A stretch of DNA of 64,000 bases, taken from assembly GCA_025094145.1 (NCBI GenBank), contig JALLLS010000011.1, forward strand, positions 310,001-374,000, given 5' to 3'. Position 1 is the first letter of the stretch. Each line of letters starts with the position of its first letter. A program made the translations under genes and the position numbers. Below are positions 1 to 12,041 of this stretch, piece after piece. Source of the stretch: Spinellus fusiger. Its lineage: Eukaryota > Mucoromycota > Mucoromycetes > Mucorales > Phycomycetaceae. The notes beneath the pieces are model-generated. The model made no database searches and was not told where the DNA came from. It saw only the letters and a list, made by a program, of their open reading frames with translations.

Positions 1-339
1 TACGACACAAGCTCAATAATGTGAGTAGAACAAGCAATGGAACCCATTCAAATGATAGTTACACTTCCAGTAAAGGAATATAATGTATAGTTGTTATTGA
101 TTTTCACTATAACTTCTCTTTTTTTTTTAAGAAAAAATAAAAAATAAATAAATATAAATCTACTACTACTTTCGACTTTAGTGCTTTTGTAAACACTCCA
201 GACATGAAATACAAAAACACCACAAAATAGAAGTGTTGTTGTTATTGTTTTTAGTTGAGAGTAGCCGTAGAGTGGTATGAGTCTAATGAGAGCTTATTAA
301 AGACAAGTACAAGTTAGAAAGGAGGGAGGAAAAATAGCC
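1..339. other. Left edge, no gene seen
   Basis: AT-rich sequence with poly-A/T runs. I see no convincing coding exon, tRNA or repeat here. It lies downstream of the U6 gene. Confidence 0.5.
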
Positions 340-401
340 AAAAAAATTGCTCCGTAGAGCGTTCCATCTCAGAAGTTTAGTGTCATCCTTGTGCAGGGGC
401 C

Positions 402-433
<32 letters not shown>

Positions 434-456
434 ATATGCGACAGAGGTGTAAACAC
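340..456 (-). ncRNA. U6: U6 spliceosomal snRNA
   Basis: U6 snRNA is the catalytic RNA of the spliceosome. On the minus strand the conserved core is essentially complete: the ACAGAGA box (rc of 412-418), the GATTAGCATGG stretch with the AGC catalytic triad (rc of about 399-410), and the CCCCTGCACAAGGATGACAC internal stem-loop that follows. The 5' end is inferred at about 456, where a GTGTTTACAC hairpin begins. The 3' end is a run of T at 346-340, as expected for RNA polymerase III termination. No intron interrupts the gene, unlike some fungal U6 genes. The window's intron-rich protein genes need this RNA. The exact 5' nucleotide is uncertain. Confidence 0.93.
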
Positions 457-483
457 TTGTCGATTTTAAAAGCTCGCTGGAGC

Positions 484-490
484 TATTTAA
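484..490 (-). promoter_or_regulatory. U6 TATA-like element
   Basis: The minus-strand motif TTAAATA lies about 28 nt upstream of the inferred U6 5' end, where the TATA box of a type 3 polymerase III promoter sits. The assignment rests on position and sequence only. Confidence 0.45.
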
Positions 491-1278
491 CCCGCCTTTT
501 TGGAAGGTTTGTTCAACTTGTGGTTTTCATTCATTATTTCCATCTATTCACTGTTTATTCTATAGACTAATCAATATATATCACATAATTATTACTACAG
601 TATGGTATATATAGGCCCTTATTATAGATTAGTTTTATTTTAAAGCATGGTCTACTAATGAATACCCATGATGGAGAGATATTTTCATTGTTTTGTTTTT
701 CTATTGGATGTTCTAATGATGCCGGTCTTTTAAACAGCTTGTTGCAAAAATCAACTTCTATTTGCCAGCAAAAACAACGATTGATGTTCTTCATCATTGA
801 ATACATTGAATATCTAAATCTATCTATTATTCAATAGAAATACATATCCAATGGCAATAGAAAGGAGAGGATTGTATGTTATATAATCCGAGTTATTCTA
901 AATGATTCCTACTGAACCTGCCTATGTTTGTTCTTATTTTAGCTATTGTTGCAAATGTGAAGACTTTTCCATCTTGAAACACAGATAGGACAAGGGAGGG
1001 AAATCCATCTTTGAATTTACTGAGAAGCTATTACTGTATAACTTAGACCTTTGTAGCATAGACAAAAATATGTATATAAGCAGACCAAAATTCATACAAT
1101 GAATCTTTGAGAGAGATATCCTTTAATTCAAACAAACACACCTATTGTTTTTGAGGTTTCCAACACTATAGACTGACAATAGGCATCTATCACTGAGACC
1201 TGCATAAAATTGCAGTCACAGCTACTTTTATGGCTGCTGTGTTGTTCCTTGACCTGTCAAATAACATAAACAAGCGCC
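491..1278. other. Intergenic, nothing recognised
   Basis: AT-rich spacer between U6 and the LYR gene. Short open frames here have no recognisable motif and no coherent splice structure. Confidence 0.4.
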
Positions 1279-2541
1279 ATGGTCAGCCCATGGGCCTCAT
1301 TGTCTATTCATCTTAAAAAGCGATTGACTAGAGAAACAAAGGCTATTGTAAATATGACCAGACGCTCTTAATGGTCTTGGCTACTGTCTCATTCTTTAGA
1401 CGCTAGAACTGTATCGCTCATTGTTGAAAACTACACAAAGGTTCAAAGATGAATCCCATAAAACCTTCATGTGGAATACTGTAAAAGAGCGATTTCGCTT
1501 TGAAAAGTACAATTCATCCCGCTCAAAAACCCTTACCTTACTATTGCAGGGAGAGAAGGTGAGTCATGAAGAAGAGAAGAAAGAGAAAAAGAAAAGAAGC
1601 AATACTAGAGATAGCTTGTCAGACTTGCTGTTTATATTGGATTCTTTATATTTATATATGTAAAAAAAAGAAGTAAAATAAACCAATCATTACCACTAGG
1701 GATTACAACTGATGAGAGAAGCACAACAAGGCAACACCCTTTTTATAGACCGTATCAATGCTATGGTCCATGGAGAAGTAGGCCCACTCCATCATACACT
1801 TCAAAGAGTAAGGCAGATTTGTAAACAAGAAGCATTGATGGGACTTATTTATTATTAGCTGCGTAAACTACATCATGTAAAGTATTATTCTCTTTCATTC
1901 TTAATAATCTTCCCTGAGATCTAGCCATTAAGACGTGTCCTGGCGGCCACAGACATAAGATCTCGTGCTTCGCGCCTTCGAAACCCTAAAAACCCCAATC
2001 GCATTCCTCTACCTACTGCATTGTGTGAAAAAGTGCGTCTCAAGGAAGAATTACCCAGGACACGCCGCCAACGACAAGATCTCATTGCACGCATCAACAA
2101 GAAAAAGCCTAAACAGCCCCGTATACGAACCCTCTACCAAAAGGCTTTAACTGCTTACTCTTCAGCTGGACATGAGTTTAAGAGAGTCAGAGGATGGAGA
2201 CAGCCATTGAGGACTTCTATGATGATCAAGAAAAGAGTAAAAACAATCCAAAAAAGACTTGATGCCAGTGCTATCATTGAGGGCCATATAGAAATGCTAA
2301 AGGGTGAAGATCTATTTCTTAATTATCTGAACATGCCAAATGTCTATGAACATCAAGGTGAGTGCATTGAAGGGGTTTAGTAGGAATATTAACAATCTGT
2401 TCTACAGTCGAAAACCTCAAAAAAATAGTACAGAATTACAAGAAGCTACACTACATGAAGAACAAGGGGCCACCTCCAAAAGTACACACTGTGACTGAAG
2501 ATTGGATTGTTTCTTTTGTTAAAGTGAAGACTCCATACTAA
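1279..2541 (+). CDS. LYR motif-containing protein, Cup1-like N-terminal type
   Basis: Five exons fit in phase: 1279-1347, 1400-1558, 1700-1807, 1925-2357 and 2408-2541, giving about 300 residues. The second exon opens with LELYRSLL, the LYR tripeptide motif. It is followed by a helix ending in VKERFR and then an ARG-rich GEKGLQLMREAQQGN segment. This order resembles the fungal LYR/Cup1-like N-terminal domain family. LYR proteins generally act in mitochondria, bound to acyl carrier protein, in assembly of respiratory complexes, ribosomes or Fe-S proteins. The middle is very basic (RTRRQRQ, INKKKPK), and the C-terminus has KNKGPPPK. The start is chosen because its 52-nt intron restores frame into LYR. 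Which LYR protein this is, and its client, I cannot say. It is convergent with the elongase gene. Confidence 0.72.
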
Positions 2542-2789
2542 TGTCTCGTAGTAATTGTTTTTTTATTGCTATTATATAAAAGAAAGAGAAAGAATTGTTT
2601 AAATAAAATAAAATAAAAAAAGAAGAGGGAATATAGAATAAATACTGGCATTTATGATAAAGATAGATGAAAGATGGATAATATGCTAAGAATAACAGGG
2701 AAAAAAAAAGAGAAAAAGGAGAATAATTGAGCTGTATACAAGAGTGAGGTGCTTTCTTATCATGAACAAGGGTGACATGGTATTGGAGT

Positions 2790-3697
2790 TTAGTTTGCCT
2801 TTTTACTAGCCAGTTTACGGTTGCCATACGTCTTGCGGGCAAAATCCACAAAGAGGTAGGTAAGAGGCAACAAATAGCCCACATTCACAGCCACAGCAAA
2901 CTTCTGTCCAGGTGTGCGAATACAGGAGGGAAAAAAGAGGTAGCTGATAGCAAGGGATTTACCGACCAGGAATTGTGTGATCTGGATGCTGGTAAGATAT
3001 CGCTTTCCAGGAGGATGTATACCAACACAGGTCATAGCATAGTAAAGATACATCACCGAATGAACAAAGGAGTTGAAAAGAACAAATATCCAGATGGGTT
3101 GGGCATGATAACGGATACCAGACCACATGGTAATCATTGCACCTGCATGATGGTAAGTCTGGAGTAATGAGGAACGGCGACCTTTGAGAAGAATGATAAT
3201 AGTATCAATGACCTCATAGTATTTGGATAGGTAGAACAAGTAGCCCCAGTAGCCCAAAGAGTCATTCCACAAGAAGCTATCTTTATCACAGTACTACACA
3301 AATAATACACAATAAGAATCCCTTTGTTGATTGGTTTGCATTAAGAATCACTTACAGCACAAAGAACATCCACATCTCGATTGTAAGAGCGGTACAGACC
3401 TCTGGCCATATGATAGAAAGTCACCATTGAATAGACAGCCAATGCCAGATTATGAAGGAATACAAAACAAGTCATAGCACTCGATGATCTTGTAGTATTG
3501 TTGATACCACGGCTCTTAGCTTCTACTCTAGAGAGTTTGGCCACATTTGAGGAAGGGTTCAGCAGATGGATTACAATTGCATAGGTAGCTGCAACGGCAA
3601 TTGGTGTTTTCCAATCCATCATAAGCTCATAGTACTCTGGGAATGGAACACCGGGGACCACCGTGAGTGTGTCGATATATTCAGTTGCAGTGTTCAT
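2790..3697 (-). CDS. ELO-family very long chain fatty acid elongase (3-ketoacyl-CoA synthase)
   Basis: Two exons (3697-3356 and 3293-2790, 62-nt intron) encode about 281 residues, a normal ELO length. ELO proteins are ER multi-pass membrane enzymes that condense malonyl-CoA with a long-chain acyl-CoA. Diagnostic motifs run in order: YLSKYYEVIDT, LLKG, then the histidine box as QTYHHAGAM, followed by FNSFVHSVMYLYYA. The C-terminus ends KKAN, a possible ER-retrieval KKxx-type signal. The first histidine of the common HxxHH box is glutamine here, a variant known in elongases of polyunsaturated substrates in lower eukaryotes. Substrate preference is therefore an inference. Several hydrophobic segments are visible. 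The gene is convergent with the LYR gene. Confidence 0.93.
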
Positions 3698-6006
3698 CTT
3701 TCAAGCAGCACCAAGACAGACGTTTAAGAAAGAAAGAGCAGGAGAAAAAACAAAACAAAAGAACAAAACAAAAAGGATGCCATTTTATTCTCTTTTGCGT
3801 TATTGATGGAGGTGGTGGGTGATCTTTTTCATTTTCCGTGGTCGGGTTCTTGAGTAAGATGTAGAGTGTTGAATTAGGCTCAGAGTAAAGGGTTGCTCCC
3901 ATGAATGATCAATTATTGGGAAACACTATACGCCGCTCCCCAGGAGTTGGGTTTGGGGAGTTTTACACCAACACTAAAGCTTTTTTTTTTCTTTTTTTTT
4001 TTCACTGAGCGAGATAGCATATCTACTCTGATCACCGATTCAAAGTGGAAATTAGAATGCAATGAAAGCCCTGGTTCTTTTTGATCTCCTTGGAATGCTA
4101 TGGTTGAGTTTGTAGGAGACTACAGCACGGCCCTTATCATTATGAAGAGCTTCTTAACCGTAAATACCAGTGAGCTTATATTTCACCGGGAACAGAAACA
4201 TGAATTGATTATTTTTCCCATGAACTCTAAGCCTAATGTTGCTCTGATGTTGATATTCTAGCAATAAGAATCATTTTACTTTGAATTTAGGTTGTCCCAT
4301 GTCAACAGAATAGTTTAACATATCAAGCTATGAGCACACCATGGAAATTCGATTGTGTACTAACACATGTCAATCTGTAATCTTAATTCAAGCAGCAGAT
4401 GAGATATTAAAGTTTATATTTCTTAACTAAAGGAAAAAGAGTGCATAAGAAGGAATTTAATATAAAAATAAAGAATAAATCAGATGTGCAAATCATTTGG
4501 AAAAGCTAACATTAAAGAGGTGTTTAAAGTTAATTCCAAATAAAATTATAAAATTATAAAATAGAATAAGTATTTAATATTTAGAATTTAAAGTTGTCCT
4601 ATAGTTTAAAGTTTTTTATTTATTTATTATGGGTGTGATGACAAATATTGAGTTTGAATATGCTTATGTGGTTGTAATGACAATGACACTAAAAAGCTTA
4701 TTTTTCATTTACATTGACTTTTGACTGTGTCTCAAAATGTAAACTTACTTTTTTCATATGCATATACTTTATATATAGAATGGTCATTTGTAGGTGAATG
4801 GATCTAATCCTAATGTATTCTATCAAATAGATAAATAGATAAATAGATAAATAGATAAATAGATAAATAGATAAATAAATAAATAGATAAATAAATAAAT
4901 AGATAAATAGATAAATAAATAAATAGATAAATAGATAAATAAATAAATAAATAAATAGATAAATAGATAAATAGATAAATAGATAGATAGATAGATAAAT
5001 AAATAAATAAATAAATAGATTGTTTCTCTCTTTTTTTACTTCATTCTTTCATATCTCATTATGCCAAGTTGGATGCCTATTGATCTGATCTTACTCAATA
5101 AGTGCTAACACTCCACTGACACATGCTAATTATACTACAATAAGACACTATAGAAAAGATAGGACTATTTGTCTATCCTTATAAGAGATGTATTCTAGCA
5201 CTAGATCTAATGGGACTGTCTGTCTTAGCTTCTAATCACTCATCCACTCTATCTAAATAAATAGGAGTGCTTTTATTCATTAGTACTTTTTGTCTAAATG
5301 ATAACTATCATCCATACTGCTCTTTTATATAGTCCCACTCTTTAATGATAATGATAATAAGAATAAGAAATATACCCTTTATTGGAAAAATCCAATCAAT
5401 ATGTACTTTATATTCTACTTTCTGTGTGTACATCAAAAGTATTTGGATTTGTGTATAGTGAGAACATATGGAGAATTATTGGTGGCCTTTTTATTTTATT
5501 TTATCCATTATGCTTACCAACTCATTTTGGCATCTCTTTTCTTGAGCAACACTATACACCTCATAACAGTTTACTGTTGATTGCATGTAGTAGCATTAGG
5601 AACTTGAACGTTGACTGTCATTTCTAGTGGTTATCTTGTGGGTGTGATAAATCTATCAGTGTCAGCAGTGCCATCCACTATAGGGTCTGATCTTCTTTTC
5701 AACTGACCAATAAATTATCATAAGATAGCATGTAAAAGAAAAAAAAGCCAAGGTTTGGAGAAGAGTATTCCTACACTATGATGTTTACATTATTGGAGTT
5801 ATGATCCGAAGCATAGCTATTGACTCTACACTAAGCACACATGGTTCTTTTGATAAATGTATAATCGTAAAAATAAACTTTCAATAGAAATTGATGTTGA
5901 TGGATACATACAAATGTTCTTGGTATTTCTATTACAAGCATCATTACAGTTATTTCTTTGTTCTACAAGTTCAATAAAATGACTATTGATTCTACTGCTC
6001 TATCAT
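3698..6006. other. Intergenic with tetranucleotide array; no gene recognised
   Basis: A 2.3-kb AT-rich spacer between the elongase start and the end of TFC6. It contains poly-T tracts near 3980-4000 and the GATA-type satellite listed separately. Short open frames (for example 5382-5627) are hydrophobic but lack recognisable domains or splice partners. Confidence 0.4.
4823..5020. repeat. GATA/GATAAATA microsatellite
   Basis: About 200 bp of ATAGATAA-type units interrupted by AAATAAAT units. It is a simple tandem repeat in the intergenic spacer, with no coding potential. Confidence 0.95.
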
Positions 6007-8126
6007 CTATTTCAGATTAGCTGGACGGCCATCCAGGGGACCACAGCCTATAAACTCGATTCTACAGAGTCCAGCAGATCCACCCGAAGCAATCCACCCT
6101 GATCCTACTTTATTAGGATTCCAAACAGTCTAATCATCGGAGAAATGCATTAGGCAGATCCATCCCAATAATAATACACAAACTCACTCTTTGCACACTG
6201 AGAATTGGGTGAGAAGCATATCCCCACACATTTGCATCTTGTACGGGACTCTATAGATTCATATCAGACATTAAATCTCAATGGAGTGGAGTGGGATTAC
6301 TTACAAATACATATTTTCCATCAATATAGCGCAGAGTACTAGTAGCCTCATTCCATACGAGTTTATACATGATACGGTGCAGTTGAGTCTATTCAACACT
6401 ACACATAAGAATACTATTGCATACAAACTTATACGAGTGCCATCACCCTTCCAATTCACTCTTTATAGGCTTACCCTGGTTTTCATTCGTGTCAATGTCG
6501 GATCCATGATATTGAAATAGCCATCTGTGCTCCCTGAAGCAATACAGTCATGGAATTCACTTGTACTAATGGACCATACTTGACTGGAGTGACCAATATG
6601 CTTCGTTAGCTTTGTAATAGATTGAATGGGATCAAAAGATACGGATGCGTGCTGAACTGAATTGTCATTACTCAAGAAGAAAACACCCATAGTAGGTTTC
6701 CACGCTACAGCATGACGAGTGCCTAGACTATAATTACTTTCCACCCGTTTCTCCCTCTTTTCTCCCTTACCTGTAACTCGACAGACTTCGCCTATAGTAG
6801 AAACATCACGTAAATCATGTACCAAAGTACGTCCATCTCTTCCTGTAGAAGCAAAGAAGCAGGACTCCAGGCTACCGTACCACGCAATACTCTCCACAGA
6901 CCCTTCATGTTGATTTGAATGGTATATCATTGTATTTCTACGTACTGAAGGAGAACCAACAAGAGACAGCATAGCATTCTGTACCATAATGCTACCTTTG
7001 TCAATGGATGAGTGCATGTCTTTAGGTAGTATTAATCATTTAATAGTACCAGAAGTAGACCCCATAGCTAAAAAGGAGTGGCCTCCCCATGCAATACTTC
7101 TACAATTTATTCTTGGATAAGCAAATGTAGAACGCACTGCCTCCACCCGTACTATTATAGCAATAAGAATAAGTACTAGAGCACTTTTCTTTTTATGCCC
7201 TTACAGTAGACTGTTTCTTGGCCCTTTTGGATGGCCTTTGGATGTGGCACCACTAATAATCTAACAGTGCCATCGCCAAAAGCAGCAGCCAGAATACCGA
7301 GTTTTGGCCATGTCCCTTGTACAGAAGAAACCTGAAGAGTGTGACTCTCTCTCTCTCTTTCTCTCTCTCTTACACCGTGCTCTTTAATCCACTTACTTCT
7401 TCATAGGCACCATATGGACACCACTTTAATTCATAAACCACTCCATAATCATGTAGAATGCACATAGCAAGAGATGGTTTCTCGGTATCAAGGCCTGTTG
7501 TTTGGCCATACCGCCATATCTGTAAAGCATTCTGATACCCAGACTGTATTTCATTCAAAGTGTGATGTTCCTCATGCGCCCCCCTGTATCCCCCTACTGC
7601 CAAGTAAGCCACAGAAGGTTCACTGTCTACTGAAGGTCTTTTGGGTACAAAGTCAAGTCCAAAAATAGAGCCGCCTGTTCGAATAATAAACCCACGTCGA
7701 TTCTCCATCGATTCACCTATTGTAAAAGTCTCACGTCAAGCCCAAGAAGTGTGGTAAATACCTAGGACCACAGTGTCCTGTTGGGCTATAGATAGTGTTT
7801 TTTTATGGCTGATACCCAATGTCACCTTTAGTGGTGGTGGGCTAGGCATATAACACGCTGCCTCCTCACTAAGTTGCTTTAATATGTTTTCCTTGTAGGA
7901 GAATAGAGACTCACCTGTTAGTTATGACCCACTCGTTGTGCAGTGGATGTACATTAGAGTATATATCAGACTCTAGTGCTGCCTCCAGTAATGGTGTGTA
8001 TTCTTCTTTAGTATGATTTGCTTTCTCATTTCTCATGGCAATGAAATGACAAACTTTTACTTGGTGACAGGTCAACAGCAGTGATGATGCGTCACCGTGA
8101 TTGGTTAAAGTATTTAGGACAGGCAC
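6007..8126 (-). CDS. TFC6: TFIIIC WD40 subunit (TFC6 / GTF3C2 family)
   Basis: TFIIIC binds the internal A and B boxes of tRNA genes and recruits TFIIIB for RNA polymerase III. Exons read on the minus strand contain, in order, GGSIFGLDFVP, YLAVGGYRG, NALQIWRYG, LHDYGVVYELKWCPYGAYE, GILAAAFGDGTVRLLVVPHP, an INCRSIAWGGHSFLAMGSTSG stretch, IAWYGSLESCFFASTGRDG, VWSISTSEFHDCIASGSTDG and YKLVWNEATSTLRYIDG. This order matches TFC6/GTF3C2 beta-propellers. The last exons are about 6388-6290, 6259-6195 and 6133-6007, stop at 6007-6009. Introns are short; one near 7030 would be only about 30 nt, so that junction may be misread. The N-terminus is unresolved: exons at 7910-7750 and perhaps 8126-7911 belong here, but the join between them does not keep phase in my reading. 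The coordinates are a minimum span. Confidence 0.82.
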
Positions 8127-8533
8127 TGCCCTTGCATTTTATTTTATTCTTTCGCAAATAGCACAGTAAAAGAGTAATCTTTCTTTGAGTGACTTTCATA
8201 AAGACACCAGGACATTTCAAGGAGAAAGAGGATGTAGTATTGTCCTATGCTAAGAATCACATTTCTAATAAGCACCTTTTCTATATCAAATACCATCTCA
8301 CTCGACCAACTTTTCTCTTTCTACAATGATAAGATTCCATCTCCTCTGTCCATTGTTTACAGTAGAAATACACTCATTTCTTGTTGCACTCAATGGTGAG
8401 GCTGTCCTACAACTCAACTCCTGATGTCTATTTATAGAAATAAGCACCGCGCGTTGTCCCAAACCTTCGCCATGACAGTTGAGCTCTTGTATCCCTTTCT
8501 ACCCTTGATCTACGTGCTTTCGAGACATATTAC

Positions 8534-8657
8534 CTGAGTTCTAAATCGAGACAACAATTTATGAACTGAAACGGGTTCTACTGCACTGGTTGCCATAGTA
8601 AAATAAAGTACCACATCGAGCAGCTCATTAGTTTCTTCACTTTCGTAGTCAGCGCCA
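8534..8657 (-). other. Exon-like segment, probable 5' exon of the TFC6 gene or a separate small gene
   Basis: Minus-strand segment bounded by an acceptor (TTTACAG) and a donor (GTAATA). It is open in one frame and reads GADYESEETNELLDVV followed by a helix-like stretch ending SRFRTQ. Composition looks coding. It lies upstream of the recognised TFC6 exons on the same strand. I could not connect it in phase, so the gene assignment is open. Confidence 0.35.
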
Positions 8658-8737
8658 CTGTAAATCTACTTACATTCCAATCCATACAACCATGCCTCTG
8701 TTTTTACTAGTTGAAAATAGACCCAAAGATACCATGA

Positions 8738-8793
8738 GTGTAGGTAGGTAGGTAGGTAGGCAGGTAGTCAGGTAGGCAGGTAGGCAGGCAGAT
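8738..8793. repeat. TAGG/CAGG microsatellite
   Basis: Short GGTAGGTAGGCAGG-type tandem array in the TFC6-ZDS1 intergenic region, degenerate towards its right end. Confidence 0.85.
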
Positions 8794-9255
8794 ATGTACT
8801 TGTACCTCTATGTTTATGTATTTATAAATATAAATATAGATGTATGTGTATATGTGTAGCGTTCTTTTTATTAACAGCGGCCACTCAAAAAGATATCGAC
8901 TCATCGTGAATTCCAATGCCAATGAAGTGTTTATATTTATAAATATATACTATAGACCAATACCAAGGAAAGAGAGAGAGAGGGAAAGAAAGAGAAAGGG
9001 AGCAGTGTCTGCTTGAAAACATCTTCAAGAAAAAAGAAAAAAAAAAGACAGGCTCAGTAATGAATAGAAAGTCGACTATTTCTGTAACTTATTATTTTAT
9101 TTATAGTGGTTGTGATAGGAGAGAGTTTTCACAGCAACACCAGCAAGTGATAAAGAAGCACAGCCTATTTGTTATTGGTTTTTGTTACTGGGTTTTCACT
9201 TTTCACTTTTTCATACAACACCTTTTCTTTTGAACTTTTTGTTATTGAACGTCTT

Positions 9256-11208
9256 ATGCCTTCTGTGTGTTTAGATGACTCATCTCAACCATTTCAAGAA
9301 AGCAATGACGTAGAGAAGGGTGATTCTGATGCCTACATTTCCCTCATGTTAGCAGACTATCTCGATCACCAAGCCAATCTTCCGTCTCTAGACCAGTCCT
9401 TAGACCAGCCCTTAGACCAGCCCTTAGGACATCCTTTAGACCCGCCTTCAGCCTCCACAGAATCACTTTTGTTGGATCAGGCACAGTTGGGTGGTATTCT
9501 ATGGTGAGTAGAAAGTGCCAACTCCTTGCCTTGTTACTCACTGAAGGGGGGGTTCTATGGATATGTTACGGCTCTTTTTCTACTTAGGGTACCAGCCCAT
9601 AAGCACCCACAAATAGCACCCAGCGAATTCACACAATGGATAAAGTCACACCCTACCCATCCGACCCGACACACCTCCCTTGTCAAGAGAAGAAAGTCTT
9701 CCTTGTCTCAATCCCACACCTCAGAAGAAGAAGAGGGAGAAAGAGAAGGCCAAAGCCACCGACACAACGCCAACAGAAAGGGACGATTGACCTTTATAAA
9801 AGAGAATACCCAACATGAAGTGAATAGTGTGATCATGGAAGAAATAGACACTGGTAATGGTCTAGAGTAGTGTTTTCATGCTCACCTTGCCATAGACTCC
9901 CTGTATTCTCAATCGACTCTTGTGGACCTACCCATCGTTGTTCCCAATGAAAAACGTTCACTGTTGCGTCGGTCTGCATTTTCTGCTCGAGGTAGATCAC
10001 GCAAAGACATAGCAGACAGAGAACACAGTTTGGCTCGGCGTTCTATGACACAAAGATTACCTAGCAGCAAAAACGCCATTTTCCCTGAACAAGACATTCA
10101 TCTCTATGATCGACCTGTCAGTCTGAGTGAATGGATTGATCTTGGCAGTGCTAGTCTAGCGTCGACCATTCCCCAACATGGTATTCTATCGAGAGTGCAT
10201 GATGTAGAAACACAAGTATTTTCACAGTGGAAGGAAACACTCGAAGATCAAGTGGAATCACTGTCGGTTATTGACGAATTCAACTCAAAGACAGAAATAC
10301 ACCAGCCATCTACGCCTACTATTTCTCATTTAACAACACTACCCGACACACCTACTGTATCTACACCTATTGTATCTACACCTACTGTATCTACACCTAC
10401 TGTATCTACACCCTCCACATCTACTGTATCTACACCCCCCACCTTACCGCCTACCAAACACAGGAACTCTGAACGCACAAAGACCAAACAAGAGAAAAAG
10501 TCCTCATGGCTTGTAGGTCTCTTTCATGACAAGGACAAGAGGCACCGTCTACAGACTACACCCAACACCAGTCCTACCCACCCACTCGAATCCAAAACAC
10601 AACCCACAACCTATAACGAACAAGACGAAAAATCAGTATCCAAATCCCCTTCCAAACGATCCACGGGCATTGCTTCCTTTTTTCACCGCTCCTTGTCGAT
10701 CAAACCCAAGCAGGAGATTAAACTCACCGAGTCAAAGAAAAAGAAGCACACTCCTGCTATGGAGAAGATCCCACCTCAATGTATTAACAGCTACCGACTG
10801 CCACTGAATGTTGAACGGGCTGTGTACCGTCTATCCCATCATAAACTAGAGAATCCACGCCGACCTTTGCGCCACCAAGTCCTGATATCCAACTTTATGT
10901 TTTGGTACTTGTTTATTATCAATCGACAAAACAGCCCAAACAGTGGACCTACTCACCTGTCTGACCCTTCCGTACCTTACTACCCAGACAAGAATGCAGT
11001 GCAGTTCCATCGAAAGGGGAGAATGGGGAGTCCCAAGAGAAAGCGTAGAGATGGCCAAAAAGTCCAGCATCCACCAAAGCAGGAAAAGACACAGCTTACA
11101 AAGTCAGGGTATAGTTCCCAGAGTTCAGAAGAGGAAGAAGAGGAAGAGGAAGAAGAGGAAGAAGAAGAGAATGAAGATAATATTCCTTTGAGTTATTACA
11201 AGCACTGA
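9256..11208 (+). CDS. ZDS1: ZDS1/ZDS2-like protein with Zds C-terminal domain
   Basis: Three exons in phase (9256-9503, 9588-9853, 9896-11208) encode about 608 residues. In yeast, Zds1/Zds2 bind PP2A-Cdc55 and control its location, mitotic exit and polarity. The diagnostic part is the Zds_C segment at about residues 465-520, with RLPLNVERAVYRLSHHKLEN and PRRPLRHQVLISNFMFWYL. The rest is low complexity: an LDQ/PLDQP repeat near the end of exon 1, a basic KRRKSS patch, a run of STPTV repeats at about residues 320-352, a basic middle, and an almost pure glutamate tract near the C-terminus. The start ATG at 9256 is the first that avoids a hydrophobic upstream extension. Zds proteins are fungus-specific, which helps place the organism. 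Confidence 0.85.
10340..10440 (+). repeat. In-frame TCTACACCTACTGTA repeats in ZDS1-like gene
   Basis: Imperfect 15-bp units encode STPTV pentapeptides. The tract lies in a disordered part of the ZDS1-like protein and probably varies in length between strains. Confidence 0.8.
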
Positions 11209-12041
11209 TCTATTGCTTAGCCTTGGGGTGTTTCTTATCCCACATCATCGACATCATCGACATCATCCACGCCACACCACACCATCTCACATCATCCAAT
11301 GTTCTTTAGGTAGAACTCTTCTATCATCACTACTGACAAGAAAACATAATAAAAAATATATAGAAAACAAAGATATACCCAACCTACTCTACTGGAGCTC
11401 TTTTTGAGTATCAATATCAATGGCCAGTTCCTTATGAAGAGAAGGGAGATATTAGTCCTTCATTCATTGGCTGTATTCCTCCAGACCCACTCAATCTAAT
11501 ATAGTTCCTCTGTAAAAAGGGTGGTCTTTTCTAAAGAAGAAGAAGAAGAAGAAAAAGAAGATGATGAAGAAGAGGAAAAGAACAGTGAAATATACACCTG
11601 TCCATTATCGTTGAATATCTAAATATCCAACTACCTTAATGCCTTGGTATTGAACACGTAAAAGAGTGAGTCGGCAGGAACATGACTCCTTGGTTCTTGT
11701 CCTTTTCAATTATAGAATTACTCCTCTTCTGCACTATCCTGAGGAAAGAAAGTCAACCACCAGCTGCCACCCTAATACCACTACTGTTGCCATGACACTA
11801 TGAAATATTTGTCCTACTTCTTGATTCAAATCCAAAAGAGGAGAATTGTAATACCACCACCTTAAAAGGTGACCTACCTTAGAAAGTGATACGTCATCGC
11901 TTCACTAGGCCTTGTGACGGACATTCAAGCGTGGAGAGAGACAGAAAGACAGTGTAGTTTTCCTAGGAAAAAAAAATAAATAAACAACCAAAGACACTCG
12001 CTCTAATTTTTTCTTCTTTTTCAACTCCCCACTCCATACTC
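11209..12041. other. Intergenic; promoter region of complex I subunit gene
   Basis: Contains a CATCGA/CATCAT run near 11245-11270, a GAAGAA run near 11535-11580 and a CT-rich leader directly before the complex I start. No gene was recognised. Confidence 0.4.

Noticed and set aside
4823..5020. CRISPR-like array
   Set aside because: Units are 4-8 bp without spacers; it is a microsatellite in a eukaryotic genome.
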